Shown piece by piece: positions 25,255-37,518 of a stretch of DNA of 64,000 nt (position 1 is the stretch's first letter; the number at the start of each line of letters is the position of its first letter). The notes beneath the pieces were generated by a model. The model did no database searches and had not been told where the DNA came from. It worked only from the letters and a program-made list of their open reading frames with translations. Position numbers and translations under genes: made by a program. The stretch comes from Bathymodiolus brooksi (lineage: Eukaryota; Mollusca; Bivalvia; Mytilida; Modiolidae): contig OY804577.1 of NCBI GenBank assembly GCA_963680875.1, positions 107,085,906 through 107,149,905 on the forward strand. The letters run 5' to 3'.

Positions 25255-26614
25255 AAAATATGGCAGAAAGGCAAGTTGAAGAGTGAAAAGATATGAAAAA
25301 TATGGAAGAAACCCAAGTTGAATAGTGAAAAGATATGGAAAGTACAGAAGAAAAGTAAGTTGAATTGTGAAAAGATATGGAAGAAAGGCAAGTTGAATAG
25401 TGATAAGATATGAACAATATGGAAGAATGGTAAGTTGAATAGTGATAAGATATGGAACAATATGGAAGAATGGTAAGTTGAATAGTGATAAGATATGGAA
25501 AATATGGAAGAAAGGCAAGTTGAAGATTGAAAAGATATGAAAAATATGGAAGAAACCCAAGTTGAATAGTGAAAAGATATCGAAAATACAGAAGAAAAGT
25601 AAGTTGAATTGTGAAAAGATATGGAAGAAAGGCAAGTTGAATAGTGATAAGATATGAACAATATGGAAGAATGGCAAGTTGAATAGTGATAAGATATGGA
25701 AAATATGGAAGAAACCCAAGCTGAAAAGTGAAAAGATATGAAAAATATGGAAGAAACCCCAGTTGAATAGTGAATAGATATGGAAAATACAGAAGAAAAG
25801 TAAGTTTAATAGTGAAAAGATATGGAAAATATGGCAGAAAGACAAGTTGAATAGTGAAAAAATATGAAAAATATGGAAGAAAATTGTGAAATGATATGGA
25901 AAATATGGAAGAAAGATAAATTGAATAGTGAAATGATTTGGACAATATGGAAGAAAGGCAAGTTGAATAGTGAAAAGATATGGAAATTATGGAAGAAAAG
26001 TAAGTTGAAGAGTGAAAAGATATGAAAAATATGGAAGAAACCCAAGTTGAATAGTGAAAAGATATGGAAAGTACAGAAGAAAAATAAGTTGAATTGTGAA
26101 AAGATATGGAAGAAAAGCAAGTTGAATAGTGATAAGATATGAACAATATGGAAGAATGGTAAGTTGAATAGTGATAAGATATGGAACAATATGGAAGAAT
26201 GGTAAGTTGAATAGTGATAAGATATGGAAAATATGGAAGAAAGGCAAGTTGAAGATTGAAAAGATATGAAAAATATGGAAGAAACCCAAGTTGAATAGTG
26301 AAAAGATATGGAAAATACAGAAGAAAAGTAAGTTGAATTGTGAAAAGATATGGAAGAAAGGCAAGTTGAATAGTGATAAGATATGAACAATATGGAAGAA
26401 TGGTAAGTTGAATAGTGATAAGATATGGAAAATATGGAAGAAAGGCAAGTTGAAGAGTGAAAAGATATGAAAAATATAGAAGAAACCAAAGTTGAATAGT
26501 GAAAAGATATGAAAAATATGGAAGAAGCCAAAGTTGAATAGGGAACAGATGTGTAAATTATGGAAGAAAATTAAGTTGAATAGTGAAATGATATGAAAAA
26601 TATGGAAGAAGCCA
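24657..26614 (+). repeat. HOR copy, 1,958 bp, rearranged centre
   Basis: It carries both right-hand tags. After M15 (GAGTAG, near 25,240) it jumps to a GGCAGAAAGGC monomer, losing the second 284-bp module. Near 25,757 it has ACCCCAGTTG, and near 25,935 GAAATGATTTGGAC, two variants that recur in later copies (34.3, 36.7, 43.9, 47.0, 49.6 and 61.7 kb regions). Confidence 0.83.
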
Positions 26615-26698
26615 AAGTTGAATAGGGAACAGATGTGTAAATTATGGAAGAAAATTAAGTTGAATAGTGAAATGATATGGAAAATATGGAAGAAAAGT

Positions 26699-26737
26699 AG
26701 GTTGAGATGTGAAATATGGAAAATATGGAAGAAACCC
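26699..26737 (+). repeat. 39-bp monomer M3 (HOR landmark)
   Basis: It begins AGGTTGAGATGTGAAAT and is three bases short of a full monomer. It occurs once per HOR and is a good register mark. It is absent from the shortened units and from the copy at 37,519. Confidence 0.9.
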
Positions 26738-26905
26738 AAGTTGAATAGTGAAAAAATATGGACAATATGGAAGAAAGGCAAGTTGAATAGTAAAAATATA
26801 TGAAAAATATGGAAGAAACCCAAGTTGAATAGTGAAAATATATGAAAAATATGGAAGAAAACCAAGTTGAATAGTGAAAAGATATGTAAATTATGGATGA
26901 AAATT

Positions 26906-26946
26906 AAGTTGAATAGTGAAATGATATGAAAATATGGAAGAAACCC
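26906..26946 (+). repeat. 41-bp monomer M8 (frame-shifting landmark)
   Basis: It reads ATATGAAAATATGG where most monomers have one more A or G, so it is 41 bp. It follows M7 (GATATGTAAATTATGGATG). Thirty-three M7/M8 pairs can be placed in the window, including one altered pair near 37,560. Confidence 0.88.
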
Positions 26947-27030
26947 AAGTTGAATAGTGAATAGATATGGAAAATACAGAAGAAAAGTAAGTTGAATAGT
27001 GAAAAGATATGGAAAATATGGCAGAAAGGC

Positions 27031-27598
27031 AAGTTGAATAGTGAAAAGATATGAAAAATATGGAAGAAAATTGTGAAATGATATGGAAAATATGGAAGAA
27101 AGGCAAGTCGAATAGTGATAAGAAATGGACAATATGGAAGAAAGGCAAGTTGAATAGTGAAAAGAGATGGAAAATACAGAAGAAAAGTAAGTTGAGTAGT
27201 GAAAAGATATGGAAATTAATGAAGAAAAGTAAGTTGAATAGTGAAAAGATTTGGAAAATATGGAAGAAAGATAAATTGAATAGTGAAATAAGTTGGACAA
27301 TATGGAAGAAAGGCAAGTTGAATAGTGAAAAGATATGAAAAATATGGAAGAAAATTGTGAAATGATATGGAAAATATGGAAGAAAGGCAAGTCGAATAGT
27401 GATAAGAAATGGACAATATGGAAGAAAGGCAAGTTAAATAGTGAAAAAAGATGGAAAATACAGAAGAAAAGTAAGTTGAGTAGTGAAAAGATATGGAAAT
27501 TAATGAAGAAAAGTAAGTTGAATAGTGAAAAGATTTGGAAAATATGGAAGAAAGATAAATTAAATAGTGAAATGAGTTGGACAATATGGAAGAAAGGC
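27031..27598 (+). repeat. 284-bp module in tandem (M11-M17 and M18-M24)
   Basis: The two modules are 27,031-27,314 and 27,315-27,598. Each is seven monomers: one of 42 bp, one of 32 bp lacking the first ten bases, and five of 42 bp. They differ by a few bases, e.g. GTTGAATAG versus GTTAAATAG and AATAAG versus AATGAG. The doublet is present in most HOR copies, always with 284-bp spacing. Confidence 0.93.
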
Positions 27599-27682
27599 AA
27601 GTTGAATAGTGAAAAGATATGGAAAATATGGCAGAAAGGCAAGTTGAAGAGTGAAAAGATATGAAAAATATGGAAGAAACCC

Positions 27683-27926
27683 AAGTTGAATAGTGAAAAT
27701 ATATGGAAAGTACAGAAGAAAAGTAAGTTGAATTGTGAAAAGATATGGAAGAAAGGCAAGTTGAATAGTGATAAGATATGAACAATATGGAAGAATGGTA
27801 AGTTGAATAGTGATAAGATATGGAACAATATGGAAGAATGGTAAGTTGAATAGTGATAAGATATGGAAAATATGGAAGAAAGGCAAGTTGAAGATTGAAA
27901 AGATATGAAAAATATGGAAGAAACCC
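27683..27926 (+). repeat. 244-bp module (M27-M32)
   Basis: It has six monomers of 42, 33, 42, 43, 42 and 42 bp. It starts with a GTACAGAAG monomer followed by the 33-bp AAGTTGAATTGTG monomer. Related modules are M33-M37, M49-M54 (28,579-28,822, also 244 bp) and M55-M60 (28,823-29,064, 242 bp). This homology explains exchange between them. Confidence 0.9.
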
Positions 27927-28822
27927 AAGTTGAATAGTGAAAAGATATCGAATATACAGAAGAAAAGTAAGTTGAATTGTGAAAAGATATGGAAGAAAGG
28001 CAAGTTGAATAGTGATAAGATATGAACAATATGGAAGAATGGCAAGTTGAATAGTGATAAGATATGGAAAATATGGAAGAAACCCAAGCTGAAAAGTGAA
28101 AAGATATGAAACATATGGAAGAAACCCAAGTTGAATAGTGAATAGATATGGAAAATACAGAAGAAAAGTAAGTTTAATAGTGAAAAGATATGGAAAATAT
28201 GGCAGAAAGACAAGTTGAATAGTGAAAAAATATGAAAAATATGGAAGAAAATTGTGAAATGATATGGAAAATATGGAAGAAAGGCAGTCGAATAGTGATA
28301 AGAAATGGACAATATGGACGAAAGGCAAGTTGAATAGTGAAAAGAGATGGAAAATACAAAAGAAAAGTAAGTTGAGTAGTGAAAAGATATGGAAATTAAT
28401 GAAGAAAAGTAAGTTGAATAGTGAAAAGATTTGGAAAATATGGAAGAAAGATAAATTGAATAGTGAAATGAGTTGGACAATATGGAAGAAAGGCAAGTTG
28501 AATAGTGAAAAGATATGGAAATTATGGAAGAAAAGTAAGTTGAAGAGTGAAAAGATATGAAAAATATGGAAGAAACCCAAGTTGAATAGTGAAAAGATAT
28601 GGAAAGTACAGATGAAAAATAAGTTGAATTGTGAAAAGATATGGAAGAAAAGCAAGTTGAATAGTGATAAGATATGAACAATATGGAAGAATGGTAAGTT
28701 GAATAGTGATAAGATATGGAACAATATGGAAGAATGGTAAGTTGAATAGTGATAAGATATGGAAAATATGGAAGAAAGGCAAGTTGAAGATTGAAAAGAT
28801 ATGAAAAATATGGAAGAAACCC
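27927..28822 (+). repeat. 896-bp exchange block (M33-M54)
   Basis: These twenty-two monomers sum to 896 bp. M33 carries the ATATCG marker, and M33 and M55 are homologous module starts. The block is duplicated in the 3,430-bp HOR and missing from the 1,638-bp HORs. With M27-M32 it makes the 1,140-bp unit at 19.9-22.8 kb. Confidence 0.9.
28212..28494 (+). repeat. Third 284-like module (M40-M46, 283 bp)
   Basis: It has the same seven-monomer order as M11-M17, including the 32-bp monomer. It carries AAAAAATATG in the first unit, a one-base-shorter AGTCGAATAG unit (M42, 41 bp), GGACGAAAGG and ACAAAAG. It is a dispersed relative of the tandem doublet. Confidence 0.88.
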
Positions 28823-29148
28823 AAGTTGAATAGTGAAAAGATATGGAAAATACAGAAGAAAAGTAAGTTGAATTGTGAAAAGATATGGAAGAAAGGCAAG
28901 TTGAATAGTGATAAGATATGAACAATATGGAAGAATGGTAAGTTGAATAGTGATAAGATATGGAAAATATGGAAGAAAGCAAGTTGAAGAGTGAAAAGAT
29001 ATGAAAAATATAGAAGAAACCAAAGTTGAATAGTGAAAAGATATGAAAAATATGGAAGAAGCCAAAGTTGAATAGGGAACAGATGTGTAAATTATGGAAG
29101 AAAATTAAGTTGAATAGTGAAATGATATGAAAAATATGGAAGAAGCCA

Positions 29149-30251
29149 AAGTTGAATAGGGAACAGATGTGTAAATTATGGAAGAAAATTAAGTTGAATA
29201 GTGAAATGATATGGAAAATATGGAAGAAAAGTAGGTTGAGATGTGAAATATGGAAAATATGGAAGAAACCCAAGTTGAATAATGAAAAAATATGGACAAT
29301 ATGGAAGAAAGGCAAGTTGAATAGTAAAAATATATGAAAAATATGGAAGAAACCCAAGTTGAATAGTGAAAATATATGAAAAATATGGAAGAAAACCAAG
29401 TTGAATAGTGAAAAGATATGTAAATTATGGATGAAAATTAAGTTGAATAGTGAAATGATATGAAAATATGGAAGAAACCCAAGTTGAATAGTGAATAGAT
29501 ATGGAAAATACAGAAGAAAAGTAAGTTGAATAGTGAAAACATATGGAAAATATGGCAGAAAGGCAAGTTGAATAGTGAAAAGATATGAAAAATATGGAAG
29601 AAAATTGTGAAATGATATGGAAAATATGGAAGAAAGGCAAGTCGAATAGTGATAAGAAATGGACAATATGGAAGAAAGGCAAGTTGAATAGTGAAAAGAG
29701 ATGGAAAGTACAGAAGAAAAATAAGTTGAATTGTGAAAAGATATGGAAGAAAAGCAAGTTGAATAGTGATAAGATATGAACAATATGGAAGAATGGTAAG
29801 TTGAATAGTGATAAGATATGGAACAATATGGAAGAATGGTAAGTTGAATAGTGATAAGATATGGAAAATATGGAAGAAAGGCAAGTTGAAGATTGAAAAG
29901 ATATGAAAAATATGGAAGAAACCCAAGTTGAATAGTGAAAAGATATGGAAAATACAGAAGAAAAGTAAGTTGAATTGTGAAAAGATATGGAAGAAAGGCA
30001 AGTTGAATAGTGATAAGATATGAACAATATGGAAGAATGGTAAGTTGAATAGTGATAAGATATGGAAAATATGGAAGAAAGGCAAGTTGAAGAGTGAAAA
30101 GATATGAAAAATATAGAAGAAACCAAAGTTGAATAGTGAAAAGATATGAAAAATATGGAAGAAGCCAAAGTTGAATAGGGAACAGATGTGTAAATTATGG
30201 AAGAAAATTAAGTTGAATAGTGAAATGATATGAAAAATATGGAAGAAGCCA
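29149..30251 (+). repeat. Short HOR copy, 1,103 bp
   Basis: M1-M14 are followed directly by M49-M62. The 1,431-bp deficit relative to 2,534 is accounted for by loss of M14/M15-M48, with M58 one base longer (GAAAGGC). It carries the right-hand tags AATAATG and GAAAACATATGG. It is the remnant created at the 3,637-bp duplication junction. Confidence 0.87.
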
Positions 30252-32785
30252 AAGTTGAATAGGGAACAGATGTGTAAATTATGGAAGAAAATTAAGTTGA
30301 ATAGTGAAATGATATGGAAAATATGGAAGAAAAGTAGGTTGAGATGTGAAATATGGAAAATATGGAAGAAACCCAAGTTGAATAGTGAAAAAATATGGAC
30401 AATATGGAAGAAAGGCAAGTTGAATAGTAAAAATATATGAAAAATATGGAAGAAACCCAAGTTGAATAGTGAAAATATATGAAAAATATGGAAGAAAACC
30501 AAGTTGAATAGTGAAAAGATATGTAAATTATGGATGAAAATTAAGTTGAATAGTGAAATGATATGAAAATATGGAAGAAACCCAAGTTGAATAGTGAATA
30601 GATATGGAAAATACAGAAGAAAAGTAAGTTGAATAGTGAAAAGATATGGAAAATATGGCAGAAAGGCAAGTTGAATAGTGAAAAGATATGAAAAATATGG
30701 AAGAAAATTGTGAAATGATATGGAAAATATGGAAGAAAGGCAAGTCGAATAGTGATAAGAAATGGACAATATGGAAGAAAGGCAAGTTGAATAGTGAAAA
30801 GAGATGGAAAATACAGAAGAAAAGTAAGTTGAGTAGTGAAAAGATATGGAAATTAATGAAGAAAAGTAAGTTGAATAGTGAAAAGATTTGGAAAATATGG
30901 AAGAAAGATAAATTGAATAGTGAAATAAGTTGGACAATATGGAAGAAAGGCAAGTTGAATAGTGAAAAGATATGAAAAATATGGAAGAAAATTGTGAAAT
31001 GATATGGAAAATATGGAAGAAAGGCAAGTCGAATAGTGATAAGAAATGGACAATATGGAAGAAAGGCAAGTTAAATAGTGAAAAAAGATGGAAAATACAG
31101 AAGAAAAGTAAGTTGAGTAGTGAAAAGATATGGAAATTAATGAAGAAAAGTAAGTTGAATAGTGAAAAGATTTGGAAAATATGGAAGAAAGATAAATTAA
31201 ATAGTGAAATGAGTTGGACAATATGGAAGAAAGGCAAGTTGAATAGTGAAAAGATATGGAAAATATGGCAGAAAGGCAAGTTGAAGAGTGAAAAGATATG
31301 AAAAATATGGAAGAAACCCAAGTTGAATAGTGAAAATATATGGAAAGTACAGAAGAAAAGTAAGTTGAATTGTGAAAAGATATGGAAGAAAGGCAAGTTG
31401 AATAGTGATAAGATATGAACAATATGGAAGAATGGTAAGTTGAATAGTGATAAGATATGGAACAATATGGAAGAATGGTAAGTTGAATAGTGATAAGATA
31501 TGGAAAATATGGAAGAAAGGCAAGTTGAAGATTGAAAAGATATGAAAAATATGGAAGAAACCCAAGTTGAATAGTGAAAAGATATCGAATATACAGAAGA
31601 AAAGTAAGTTGAATTGTGAAAAGATATGGAAGAAAGGCAAGTTGAATAGTGATAAGATATGAACAATATGGAAGAATGGCAAGTTGAATAGTGATAAGAT
31701 ATGGAAAATATGGAAGAAACCCAAGCTGAAAAGTGAAAAGATATGAAACATATGGAAGAAACCCAAGTTGAATAGTGAATAGATATGGAAAATACAGAAG
31801 AAAAGTAAGTTTAATAGTGAAAAGATATGGAAAATATGGCAGAAAGACAAGTTGAATAGTGAAAAAATATGAAAAATATGGAAGAAAATTGTGAAATGAT
31901 ATGGAAAATATGGAAGAAAGGCAGTCGAATAGTGATAAGAAATGGACAATATGGACGAAAGGCAAGTTGAATAGTGAAAAGAGATGGAAAATACAAAAGA
32001 AAAGTAAGTTGAGTAGTGAAAAGATATGGAAATTAATGAAGAAAAGTAAGTTGAATAGTGAAAAGATTTGGAAAATATGGAAGAAAGATAAATTGAATAG
32101 TGAAATGAGTTGGACAATATGGAAGAAAGGCAAGTTGAATAGTGAAAAGATATGGAAATTATGGAAGAAAAGTAAGTTGAAGAGTGAAAAGATATGAAAA
32201 ATATGGAAGAAACCCAAGTTGAATAGTGAAAAGATATGGAAAGTACAGATGAAAAATAAGTTGAATTGTGAAAAGATATGGAAGAAAAGCAAGTTGAATA
32301 GTGATAAGATATGAACAATATGGAAGAATGGTAAGTTGAATAGTGATAAGATATGGAACAATATGGAAGAATGGTAAGTTGAATAGTGATAAGATATGGA
32401 AAATATGGAAGAAAGGCAAGTTGAAGATTGAAAAGATATGAAAAATATGGAAGAAACCCAAGTTGAATAGTGAAAAGATATGGAAAATACAGAAGAAAAG
32501 TAAGTTGAATTGTGAAAAGATATGGAAGAAAGGCAAGTTGAATAGTGATAAGATATGAACAATATGGAAGAATGGTAAGTTGAATAGTGATAAGATATGG
32601 AAAATATGGAAGAAAGCAAGTTGAAGAGTGAAAAGATATGAAAAATATAGAAGAAACCAAAGTTGAATAGTGAAAAGATATGAAAAATATGGAAGAAGCC
32701 AAAGTTGAATAGGGAACAGATGTGTAAATTATGGAAGAAAATTAAGTTGAATAGTGAAATGATATGAAAAATATGGAAGAAGCCA
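30252..32785 (+). repeat. Canonical HOR copy, 2,534 bp
   Basis: Near-identical by eye to 26,615-29,148, as the second copy of the 3,637-bp duplication. It lacks AATAATG and GAAAACATATGG, and carries GAAATAAGTTGG. Confidence 0.9.
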
Positions 32786-35152
32786 AAGTTGAATAGGGAA
32801 CAGATGTGTAAATTATGGAAGAAAATTAAGTTGAATAGTGAAATGATATGGAAAATATGGAAGAAAAGTAGGTTGAGATGTGAAATATGGAAAATATGGA
32901 AGAAACCCAAGTTGAATAATGAAAAAATATGGACAATATGGAAGAAAGGCAAGTTGAATAGTAAAAATATATGAAAAATATGGAAGAAACCCAAGTTGAA
33001 TAGTGAAAATATATGAAAAATATGGAAGAAAACCAAGTTGAATAGTGAAAAGATATGTAAATTATGGATGAAAATTAAGTTGAATAGTGAAATGATATGA
33101 AAATATGGAAGAAACCCAAGTTGAATAGTGAATAGATATGGAAAATACAGAAGAAAAGTAAGTTGAATAGTGAAAACATATGGAAAATATGGCAGAAAGG
33201 CAAGTTGAATAGTGAAAAGATATGAAAAATATGGAAGAAAATTGTGAAATGATATGGAAAATATGGAAGAAAGGCAAGTCGAATAGTGATAAGAAATGGA
33301 CAATATGGAAGAAAGGCAAGTTGAATAGTGAAAAGAGATGGAAAATACAGAAGAAAAGTAAGTTGAGTAGTGAAAAGATATGGAAATTAATGAAGAAAAG
33401 TAAGTTGAATAGTGAAAAGATTTGGAAAATATGGAAGAAAGATAAATTGAATAGTGAAATGAGTTGGACAATATGGAAGAAAGGCAAGTTGAATAGTGAA
33501 AAGATATGAAAAATATGGAAGAAAATTGTGAAATGATATGGAAAATATGGAAGAAAGGCAAGTCGAATAGTGATAAGAAATGGACAATATGGAAGAAAGG
33601 CAAGTTAAATAGTGAAAAAAGATGGAAAATACAGAAGAAAAGTAAGTTGAGTAGTGAAAAGATATGGAAATTAATGAAGAAAAGTAAGATGAATAGTGAA
33701 AAGATTTGGAAAATATGGAAGAAAGATAAATTAAATAGTGAAATGAGTTGGACAATATGGAAGAAAGGCAAGTTGAATAGTGAAAAGATATGGAAAATAT
33801 GGCAGAAAGGCAAGTTGAAGAGTGAAAAGATATGAAAAATATGGAAGAAACCCAAGTTGAATAGTGAAAAGATATGGAAAGTACAGAAGAAAAGTAAGTT
33901 GAATTGTGAAAAGATATGGAAGAAAGGCAAGTTGAATAGTGATAAGATATGAACAATATGGAAGAATGGTAAGTTGAATAGTGATAAGATATGGAACAAT
34001 ATGGAAGAATGGTAAGTTGAATAGTGATAAGATATGGAAAATATGGAAGAAAGGCAAGTTGAAGATTGAAAAGATATGAAAAATATGGAAGAAACCCAAG
34101 TTGAATAGTGAAAAGATATCGAAAATACAGAAGAAAAGTAAGTTGAATTGTGAAAAGATATGGAAGAAAGGCAAGTTGAATAGTGATAAGATATGAACAA
34201 TATGGAAGAATGGCAAGTTGAATAGTGATAAGATATGGAAAATATGGAAGAAACCCAAGCTGAAAAGTGAAAAGATATGAAAAATATGGAAGAAACCCCA
34301 GTTGAATAGTGAATAGATATGGAAAATACAGAAGAAAAGTAAGTTTAATAGTGAAAAGATATGGAAAATATGGCAGAAAGACAAGTTGAATAGTGAAAAA
34401 ATATGAAAAATATGGAAGAAAATTGTGAAATGATATGGAAAATATGGAAGAAAGATAAATTGAATAGTGAAATGATTTGGACAATATGGAAGAAAGGCAA
34501 GTTGAATAGTGAAAAGATATGGAAATTATGGAAGAAAAGTAAGTTGAAGAGTGAAAAGATATGAAAAATATGGAAGAAACCCAAGTTGAATAGTGAAAAG
34601 ATATGGAAAGTACAGAAGAAAAATAAGTTGAATTGTGAAAAGATATGGAAGAAAAGCAAGTTGAATAGTGATACGATATGAACAATATGGAAGAATGGTA
34701 AGTTCAATAGTGATAAGATATGGAACAATATGGAAGAATGGTAAGTTGAATAGTGATAAGATATGGAAAATATGGAAGAAAGGCAAGTTGAAGATTGAAA
34801 AGATATGAAAAATATGGAAGAAACCCAAGTTGAATAGTGAAAAGATATGGAAAATACAGAAGAAAAGTAAGTTGAATTGTGAAAAGATATGGAAGAAAGG
34901 CAAGTTGAATAGTGATAAGATATGAACAATATGGAAGAATGGTAAGTTGAATAGTGATAAGATATGGAAAATATGGAAGAAAGCAAGTTGAAGAGTGAAA
35001 AGATATGAAAAATATAGAAGAAACCAAAGTTGAATAGTGAAAAGATATGAAAAATATGGAAGAAGCCAAAGTTGAATAGGGAACAGATGTGTAAATTATG
35101 GAAGAAAATTAAGTTGAATAGTGAAATGATATGAAAAATATGGAAGAAGCCA
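32786..35152 (+). repeat. HOR copy, 2,367 bp
   Basis: It has both right-hand tags. The centre is shortened by 167 bp relative to the canonical unit, through the GAAATGATTTGGAC path (near 34,460) instead of the AGTCG module. Private changes are GATACGATATG near 34,672 and AGTTCAATAG near 34,703. The latter is shared with the 37.07, 44.25 and 47.36 kb regions. Confidence 0.85.
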
Positions 35153-37518
35153 AAGTTGAATAGGGAACAGATGTGTAAATTATGGAAGAAAATTAAGTTG
35201 AATAGTGAAATGATATGGAAAATATGGAAGAAAAGTAGGTTGAGATGTGAAATATGGAAAATATGGAAGAAACCCAAGTTGAATAGTGAAAAAATATGGA
35301 CAATATGGAAGAAAGGTAAGTTGAATAGTAAAAATATATGAAAAATATGGAAGAAACCCAAGTTGAATAGTGAAAATATATGAAAAATATGGAAGAAAAC
35401 CAAGTTGAATAGTGAAAAGATATGTAAATTATGGATGAAAATTAAGTTGAATAGTGAAATGATATGAAAATATGGAAGAAACCCAAGTTGAATAGTGAAT
35501 AGATATGGAAAATACAGAAGAAAAGTAAGTTGAATAGTGAAAACATATGGAAAATATGGCAGAAAGGCAAGTTGAATAGTGAAAAGATATGAAAAATATG
35601 GAAGAAAATTGTGAAATGATATGGAAAATATGGAAGAAAGGCAAGTCGAATAGTGATAAGAAATGGACAATATGGAAGAAAGGCAAGTTGAATAGTGAAA
35701 AGAGATGGAAAATACAGAAGAAAAGTAAGTTGAGTAGTGAAAAGATATGGAAATTAATGAAGAAAAGTAAGTTGAATAGTGAAAAGATTTGGAAAATATG
35801 GAAGAAAGATAAATTGAATAGTGAAATGAGTTGGACAATATGGAAGAAAGGCAAGTTGAATAGTGAAAAGATATGAAAAATATGGAAGAAATTGTGAAAT
35901 GATATGGAAAATATGGAAGAAAGGCAAGTCGAATAGTGATAAGAAATGGACAATATGGAAGAAAGGCAAGTTAAATAGTGAAAAAAGATGGAAAATACAG
36001 AAGAAAAGTAAGTTTTGTAGTGAAAAGATATGGAAATTAATGAAGAAAAGTAAGATGAATAGTGAAAAGATTTGGAAAATATGGAAGAAAGATAAATTAA
36101 ATAGTGAAATGAGTTGGACAATATGGAAGAAAGGCAAGTTGAATAGTGAAAAGATATGGAAAATATGGCAGAAAGGCAAGTTGAAGAGTGAAAAGATATG
36201 AAAAATATGGAAGAAACCCAAGTTGAATAGTGAAAATATATGGAAAGTACAGAAGAAAAGTAAGTTGAATTGTGAAAAGATATGGAAGAAAGGCAAGTTG
36301 AATAGTGATAAGATATGAACAATATGGAAAAATGGTAAGTTGAATAGTGATAAGATATGGAACAATATGGAAGAATGGTAAGTTGAATAGTGATAAGATA
36401 TGGAAAATATGGAAGAAAGGCAAGTTGAAGATTGAAAAGATATGAAAAATATGGAAGAAACCCAAGTTGAATAGTGAAAAGATATCGAAAATACAGAAGA
36501 AAAGTAAGTTGAATTGTGAAAAGATATGGAAGAAAGGCAAGTTGAATAGTGATAAGATATGAACAATATGGAAGAATGGCAAGTTGAATAGTGATAAGAT
36601 ATGGAAAATATGGAAGAAACCCAAGCTGAAAAGTGAAAAGATATGAAAAATATGGAAGAAACCCCAGTTGAATAGTGAATAGATATGGAAAATACAGAAG
36701 AAAAGTAAGTTTAATAGTGAAAAGATATGGAAAATATGGCAGAAAGACAAGTTGAATAGTGAAAAAATATGAAAAATATGGAAGAAAATTGTGAAATGAT
36801 ATGGAAAATATGGAAGAAAGATAAATTGAATAGTGAAATGATTTGGACAATATGGAAGAAAGGCAAGTTGAATAGTGAAAAGATATGGAAATAATGGAAG
36901 AAAAGTAAGTTGAAGAGTGAAAAGATATGAAAAATATGGAAGAAACCCAAGTTGAATAGTGAAAAGATATGGAAAGTACAGAAGAAAAATAAGTTGAATT
37001 GTGAAAAGATATGGAAGAAAAGCAAGTTGAATAGTGATAAGATATGAACAATATGGAAGAATGGTAAGTTCAATAGTGATAAGATATGGAACAATATGGA
37101 AGAATGGTAAGTTGAATAGTGATAAGATATGGAAAATATGGAAGAAAGGCAAGTTGAAGATTGAAAAGATATGAAAAATATGGAAGAAACCCAAGTTGAA
37201 TAGTGAAAAGATATGGAAAATACAGAAGAAAAGTAAGTTGAATTGTGAAAAGATATGGAAGAAAGGCAAGTTGAATAGTGATAAGATATGAACAATATGG
37301 AAGAATGGTAAGTTGAATAGTGATAAGATATGGAAAATATGGAAGAAAGCAAGTTGAAGAGTGAAAAGATATGAAAAATATAGAAGAAACCAAAGTTGAA
37401 TAGTGAAAAGATATGAAAAATATGGAAGAAGCCAAAGTTGAATAGGGAACAGATGTGTAAATTATGGAAGAAAATTAAGTTGAATAGTGAAATGATATGA
37501 AAAATATGGAAGAAGCCA
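35153..37518 (+). repeat. HOR copy, 2,366 bp, mosaic tags
   Basis: It repeats the preceding copy with one base lost (GAAGAAATTGTG near 35,887). In M4 it has AATAGTG (left-type), but in M10 it has GAAAACATATGG (right-type). It also has AAGTTTTGTAG near 36,009 and private GGAAAAATGG near 36,325 and GGAAATAATGG near 36,887. Confidence 0.85.

Larger units (their letters stand above)
26615..29148 (+). repeat. Canonical 62-monomer HOR, 2,534 bp
   Basis: I parsed this copy monomer by monomer. M1 is 26,615-26,656 and M62 is 29,107-29,148. Forty-nine monomers are 42 bp. The exceptions are M3 (39), M8 (41), M12, M19 and M41 (32 each), M28, M34, M50 and M56 (33 each), M30 and M52 (43 each), M42 (41) and M58 (41). 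The sum is exactly 2,534. The same period separates landmarks at 30,255/32,789, 39,807/42,341, 51,856/54,390 and 57,666/60,200. Confidence 0.93.
26064..33337 (+). repeat. 3,637-bp tandem duplication
   Basis: The copies are about 26,064-29,700 and 29,701-33,337. All landmarks in between recur at +3,637 (26,618/30,255, 27,216/30,853, 28,174/31,811, 29,152/32,789). Both share the private ATATCGAATATACAG (near 27,946 and 31,583). The junction lies within 29,701-29,708, where an M14 stem (GAAAAGAG) meets an M49-type ATGGAAAGTACAG. Confidence 0.93.

Noticed and set aside
19787..26146. Longest minus-strand open frame (2,119 codons) and many others of 500-1,376 codons as genes for repetitive proteins
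   Set aside because: The frame crosses monomers with one-base indels and is open in all registers of the repeat, with no start context, no non-repetitive domain and no conserved register. Stop scarcity explains it.
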